DNA from: an uncultured Oscillibacter sp. | Lineage (GTDB): Bacteria; Bacillota; Clostridia; Oscillospirales; Oscillospiraceae | Direction of reading: 5' to 3' | Assembly: GCA_902490355.1 (NCBI GenBank) | Contig: CABUDN010000089.1 | Span: 1-10,828 of the forward strand | Length of the DNA: 10,828 nucleotides | Shown here: positions 7,964 through 10,828 of the stretch, one piece after another | Layout: each line of letters opens with the position of its first letter | How positions within the stretch are numbered: the stretch's first letter is position 1 | Translations under genes and position numbers: made by a program | The notes under the pieces: model-generated | The model's database searches: none | What the model was told of the DNA's origin: nothing | Seen by the model: only the letters and a program-made list of their open reading frames with translations

Positions 7964-8446
7964 TTACTTGTGATAACGGGAACCGGCGTTGATCTGATAG
8001 GCCCGATAGATCTGCTCCAGCAGCATCACCCGGGCAAGATGATGAGGAAAGGTCATAGGGGACATGGAAAGGCGCAGGGACGAGAGCGCCTTGACGGAAG
8101 GGTGCAGGCCGAAGGACCCGCCGATGAGGAACACCAGCCGTCCCTCGCCCTGATTGGCCCATCGGGCCATGCGCTGGGCCAGCTCTTCGCTGGAGCAGGG
8201 CTGGCCCTCCACACAAAGGGCCGTCACGGCGGCACCGGCGGGAATGCGGGCCCGGATGGCCTCGCCCTCCCGGGCCAGAGCCGCGTCAATCTGGGCCTGG
8301 GAGGGATTGTCCGGCAGCCGCTCTTCCGGCAGCTCCACAATATCCAGCTGGCAGAAGCGGGAAAGCCGCTTGGCGTACTCCGCCGCGGCGTCTATGTAGA
8401 AGCGCTCTTTCAGCTTGCCTACGCACAAAACGGTTACCTTTTGCAT
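7964..8446 (-). CDS. rlmH: 23S rRNA (pseudouridine1915-N3)-methyltransferase RlmH
   Basis: The 160-residue SPOUT-family protein uses S-adenosylmethionine to methylate N3 of pseudouridine 1915 in helix 69 of 23S rRNA, late in 50S or 70S assembly. The S-adenosylmethionine-binding knot is recognisable as LVFLIGGSFGL at 104-114. The strongly conserved C-terminal block starts with MTFPHHLARVMLLEQIYRA (131-149) and ends SRYHK at the stop, as in the family. Length is normal (usually 155-160). ATG is preceded by AGGAGGG, and the first 13 nt overlap the end of walJ, implying coupled translation. rlmH beside walJ/yycJ is a common Firmicute pairing. A weak hairpin (7961-7979) overlaps its stop and is followed by TTTT, but it is too short to call a terminator. 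Confidence 0.97.
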   Translation of the reverse strand: MQKVTVLCVGKLKERFYIDAAAEYAKRLSRFCQLDIVELPEERLPDNPSQAQIDAALAREGEAIRARIPAGAAVTALCVEGQPCSSEELAQRMARWANQGEGRLVFLIGGSFGLHPSVKALSSLRLSMSPMTFPHHLARVMLLEQIYRAYQINAGSRYHK

Positions 8447-9234
8447 AGGACCCTCCTGCCCACAATGTGGGCGGCGCTGAGCGTATCCCGGGGAGCCACG
8501 GACAGAGCCGGATCCAGTCCCGCGGCGGAAAGCGCCGTCTCCACGGCGAAGCGGGCCATGGCGGGGGTGTTGTTCTCCCGGCTCAGGTGGGAGAGTACGA
8601 TCTCCGATGCTCCGGCCTGGGCCAGTGTGACGGCAAAGCGGGCGGAGTCCTCATTGGAAAGATGCCCCTGGGCACCCAGAATTCTCTGCTTGAGATAGTA
8701 GGGATACGGGCCGCTGCGCAGGGTTTCGATGTCGTGATTGGCCTCCAGGAACACCAGGTCCACGCCGGGCAGAATCTCCTGGGCTTCGTCCGTGACGTAG
8801 CCGGTGTCGGTCAGCAGCCCCACGGCGCCGTCGGCGGTATCGATCCGGTAGCCGCAGCTGCCCGGAGCGTCATGGGCGGTGGGAATGGCGGTGACGGTGC
8901 ATCCGCCCAGCACCGTGGGGTGACAGACGGGAAGGGGATGGAGCACGTCCTGAATGCCGGCGATCCGGTACTCCAGCTCCCGGCAGGTCCGGTCTGTGGC
9001 CAGAATGGGCAGGGCCGTGCGCTTCGTCAGGGTCTGCAATCCCGCGATATGATCGGTATGGGTATGGGTGATGAGAATGGCATCCAGCGCCTCGGGCGTC
9101 AGATCCAGCTCCCGCAGGGCGGTGGTGATCCGGCGGCAGGAGATGCCGGTGTCCAGCAGGATCCGGGTGGTGTCGCTGCAAAGCAGCAGCGCGTTTCCGG
9201 AGGAACCGCTGGCCAGGGTATGTACGGTGGTCAA
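8434..9234 (-). CDS. walJ: MBL-fold metallo-hydrolase, WalJ/YycJ family
   Basis: The 266-residue protein has the metallo-beta-lactamase fold. The dinuclear metal motif is intact: His57-x-His59-x-Asp61-His62 (THTHTDH), His121 (TAHDAPG), Asp143 (LTDTGY) and, near the end, His216 (LSHLSREN). ASGSSGN at 8-14 and GHLSNEDSA at 190-198 are typical of the YycJ/WalJ group. In Bacillus and Streptococcus that gene sits with walRK and has been linked to coordinating division with DNA replication and to cell-wall homeostasis; its substrate is uncertain, possibly nucleic acid. Here walRK is absent from the window, but rlmH follows with a 13-nt overlap. The start appears to be TTG: no in-frame ATG or GTG fits, family alignment begins here, and AGGGA lies about 7 nt upstream. 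The gene symbol rests on family resemblance. Confidence 0.9.
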   Translation of the reverse strand: MTTVHTLASGSSGNALLLCSDTTRILLDTGISCRRITTALRELDLTPEALDAILITHTHTDHIAGLQTLTKRTALPILATDRTCRELEYRIAGIQDVLHPLPVCHPTVLGGCTVTAIPTAHDAPGSCGYRIDTADGAVGLLTDTGYVTDEAQEILPGVDLVFLEANHDIETLRSGPYPYYLKQRILGAQGHLSNEDSARFAVTLAQAGASEIVLSHLSRENNTPAMARFAVETALSAAGLDPALSVAPRDTLSAAHIVGRRVLCKR

Positions 9235-9302
9235 AAGAATTTCCCTCGCTCCAAATAAAAAGTAAGCGCCCGCCTGAGAGAACGCCGACTAAGGGTCGTC
9301 AT
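9231..9302 (-). CDS. Possible 23-residue leader peptide before walJ
   Basis: A 24-codon ATG-to-TGA frame lies in the 113-nt gap between murA and walJ. It would encode a basic, arginine-rich peptide beginning MTTLSRRSL and ending ERGKFF. Its TGA overlaps the TTG start of walJ by 4 nt (TTGA), the geometry of translational coupling. Against it, the AGGAGG immediately abuts the ATG, so spacing is too short for efficient initiation, and no family is recognised. It may be a coupling leader or chance. Confidence 0.22.
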   Translation of the reverse strand: MTTLSRRSLRRALTFYLERGKFF

Positions 9303-9347
9303 CCTCCTCAGCGGACGCACAGATGCTTGCATATTGGGGCTGCGTTT

Positions 9348-10646
9348 TCAGCTGATGTGAGCCTCCAGTTCCGCGCCCTCGCCGGGTTCCTCCACGGACC
9401 GGATATCTGCACCCAGAGCCCGCAGTTTTTCCACAATATCCTCGTAGCCGCGTTCAATGTACTGGACACAGCTGATCTCGCTCTGGCCTTGGGCAGCCAG
9501 GGCGGCAATGACCATGGCGGCGCCGGCCCGCAGGTCGCAGGCCTGGATGGGAGCGCCGGTGAGATGGTCCACACCCTCCACCACGGCGGTCTTGTCGTCC
9601 ACCTGGATATGGGCACCCATGCGCTTGAGCTCGTCAACATACTGGTAACGGCTGTTCCACACGCTCTCCGTCACCAGAGAGGTGCCCTCCGCCAGGCAGA
9701 GAACGGCTGTGATCTGCGGCTGCATATCAGTGGGGAAGCCGGGATACGGCAGGGTTTTGACGTTGGCCTTTTGCAGCTTGCCGGTCCGGCGGACCAGCAG
9801 GGTATCCTCCCGCTCTTCCACCTCGACACCGCACTCCTGCAGCTTGGCGGTGATACAATCCATATGTTTGGGAATGATATTCTTCACCAGAACCTGACCG
9901 CCGGTAGCGGCCACAGCAGCCATATAGGTGCCGGCTTCGATCTGGTCGGGAATGATGGCATAGGAGCCGCCGGTGAGATGATCCACGCCGCGGATTTTGA
10001 TGGTATCGGTTCCGGCTCCGCGGATGTTGGCACCCATGGAGTTGAGGAAGTTGGCCAGATCCACGATGTGGGGTTCCTTGGCGGCGTTTTCGATGATGGT
10101 GTTGCCCTCCGCCATGACGGCAGCCATCATGATGTTCATGGTGGCGCCCACGGAGACGACATCCAGATAGATGTTGGCCCCATGCAGGCGGCCGGTTTCG
10201 GCGGAGGCATGAATGAAGCCGCCCTCTACCACCACCTTGGCACCCAAGGTGGCAAAGCCCTTGACGTGCTGATCGATGGGGCGCACGCCGAAGTTGCACC
10301 CGCCGGGCATGGCGACTTCCGCCTGACCGAAGCGGCCCAGCAGGGCGCCGATCAGGTAGTAGGAGGCGCGGATTTTGCGGGCCAGCTCATAGCTGGTCCG
10401 GGTGGAGTGGATATGGCGGGCGTCAATCTCCACCGTGTGGCGGTTGATGGAACGGATGTTGGCACCCAGCTCTTCCAAAATGCGCAGACAGAGCGTCACG
10501 TCGGAAATCTGGGGAATATTCTCAATGCGGCAAACCCCGTCCACCAGAAGGGCGGCGGGGATGATGGCAACGGCGGCATTTTTCGCGCCGCTGATTTCGA
10601 CCTCTCCAAACAGGGGCTTTCCGCCCTGTACAATATACTTAGCCAA
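9348..10646 (-). CDS. murA: UDP-N-acetylglucosamine 1-carboxyvinyltransferase MurA
   Basis: The 432-residue cytosolic enzyme transfers enolpyruvate from PEP to UDP-GlcNAc, the first committed step of peptidoglycan synthesis and the target of fosfomycin. Visible active-site residues are Lys22-Asn23 (SGAKNAA), the catalytic Cys117 in MPGGCNFGVRPID, Asp307 in FPTDMQ, Arg373 in DLRAGAA and Arg399 in IERGYED. Cysteine rather than aspartate at 117 predicts fosfomycin sensitivity. The repeated double-domain architecture and length are normal. The start is TTG, preceded by GAGAGGG about 8 nt upstream, and translation from it gives the usual KYIVQGGKPLFGEVEISGAKN-like N-terminus. Many Firmicutes carry two paralogues (murA/murZ); which one this is cannot be decided here. 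walJ follows after 113 nt with no terminator seen between them. Confidence 0.97.
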   Translation of the reverse strand: MAKYIVQGGKPLFGEVEISGAKNAAVAIIPAALLVDGVCRIENIPQISDVTLCLRILEELGANIRSINRHTVEIDARHIHSTRTSYELARKIRASYYLIGALLGRFGQAEVAMPGGCNFGVRPIDQHVKGFATLGAKVVVEGGFIHASAETGRLHGANIYLDVVSVGATMNIMMAAVMAEGNTIIENAAKEPHIVDLANFLNSMGANIRGAGTDTIKIRGVDHLTGGSYAIIPDQIEAGTYMAAVAATGGQVLVKNIIPKHMDCITAKLQECGVEVEEREDTLLVRRTGKLQKANVKTLPYPGFPTDMQPQITAVLCLAEGTSLVTESVWNSRYQYVDELKRMGAHIQVDDKTAVVEGVDHLTGAPIQACDLRAGAAMVIAALAAQGQSEISCVQYIERGYEDIVEKLRALGADIRSVEEPGEGAELEAHIS

Positions 10647-10689
10647 AGCTTGACCCTCTCTTTAAAGGAACAGATTCTTTTGTATCGGC

Positions 10690-10817
10690 TTGCTTCCCGC
10701 GACAGACCAATGGTAGTAAGGACAGTTTACCCCCGCGGCCAGAAAACATACCCACGGGGGAACAAACGAAGTGCAACGGGTAAGCCGTGCGTCAGTAACC
10801 ATTGAAGGGAACTGCAA
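10690..10817. other. Structured-RNA candidate upstream of murA
   Basis: The 182 nt upstream of murA carry no convincing gene but contain nested complementary segments. A closing stem pairs TTGC (10690-10693) and TTCCC (10694-10698) with GGGAA (10807-10811) and GCAA (10814-10817). It continues as CAATGGT (10708-10714) with ACCATTG (10798-10804). Inside are two hairpins: GTTT/CCCCCG (10725-10735) with CGGGGG/AAAC (10755-10767), and GCAACGG (10773-10779) with CCGTGC (10785-10790). That is about 32 bp in a three-way layout. It could be a murA leader (minus strand) or a small RNA on either strand. No known riboswitch, T-box, tRNA, tmRNA or SRP signature was recognised, and no confident promoter or terminator delimits it within the window. 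Confidence 0.4.
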
Positions 10818-10828
10818 ATCAGCTATCG

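Noticed and set aside
7955..7979. Hairpin overlapping the rlmH stop followed by TTTT, and a TATTAT sequence just before the mutase gene
   Set aside because: The stem is only 6 bp with a 7-nt loop, and the TATTAT has no matching -35 and would start transcription inside the ribosome site.
10643..10753. A 36-codon minus-strand frame starting MFSGRGGK and overlapping the murA TTG start
   Set aside because: No ribosome binding site precedes it, it coincides with the base-paired region, and the peptide resembles no known family; probably chance.
1..10828. Mobile elements, CRISPR arrays, tRNA or rRNA genes
   Set aside because: No transposase or integrase motifs, no regularly spaced repeats, and no tRNA arms or rRNA segments were found on either strand.

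Overview
The window is about 60% GC (an impression, not a count). All confidently called genes lie on the minus strand, so transcription runs from high to low coordinates. Most genes have AGGAGG-type ribosome binding sites. The dihydroorotate dehydrogenase is the two-subunit PyrD/PyrK type, the aspartate carbamoyltransferase has a PyrI regulatory chain, and walJ (yycJ) lies beside rlmH. Together these suggest a high-GC Clostridia-type Firmicute, possibly of the Oscillospiraceae/Flavonifractor kind; that placement is inference.

Reading in the direction of transcription, the first block is murA, walJ, rlmH and a large phospho-sugar mutase (about 10646 down to 6199). These cover peptidoglycan precursor synthesis, a metallo-hydrolase linked in other Firmicutes to cell-wall/division control, a 23S rRNA methyltransferase, and hexose-phosphate interconversion. 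The block closes with a strong 13-bp intrinsic terminator (6153-6185). murA and walJ both begin at TTG. The 182 nt upstream of murA contain nested inverted repeats that could fold into a three-way structured RNA.

The second block is a complete route from carbamoyl phosphate to UMP: pyrC, pyrK, pyrD, pyrF, a small unlisted membrane-protein ORF, pyrE, pyrB and pyrI (6022 down to 178). A promoter with a perfect -35 (TTGACA, 17-nt spacer, TATTAT) sits just upstream of pyrC and leaves a leader of only about 30 nt. The first four genes overlap by 4 to 8 nt and the rest are closely packed, so the block almost certainly forms one operon. It ends in a hairpin terminator with a T-run (67-108). Carbamoyl phosphate synthase (carAB) and pyrR are absent from the window. 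Feedback control could act on the enzyme through PyrI, because the short leader has no room for a PyrR attenuator.

The most novel item is a 54-codon ORF (2223-2387) encoding a predicted two-helix membrane protein, placed between pyrF and pyrE and tightly coupled to pyrF. Second is the structured region upstream of murA. No mobile elements, CRISPR arrays, tRNAs or rRNAs were seen. There is no gene-free stretch longer than 300 nt. Bases 1-66, beyond the pyr terminator, could not be assigned.
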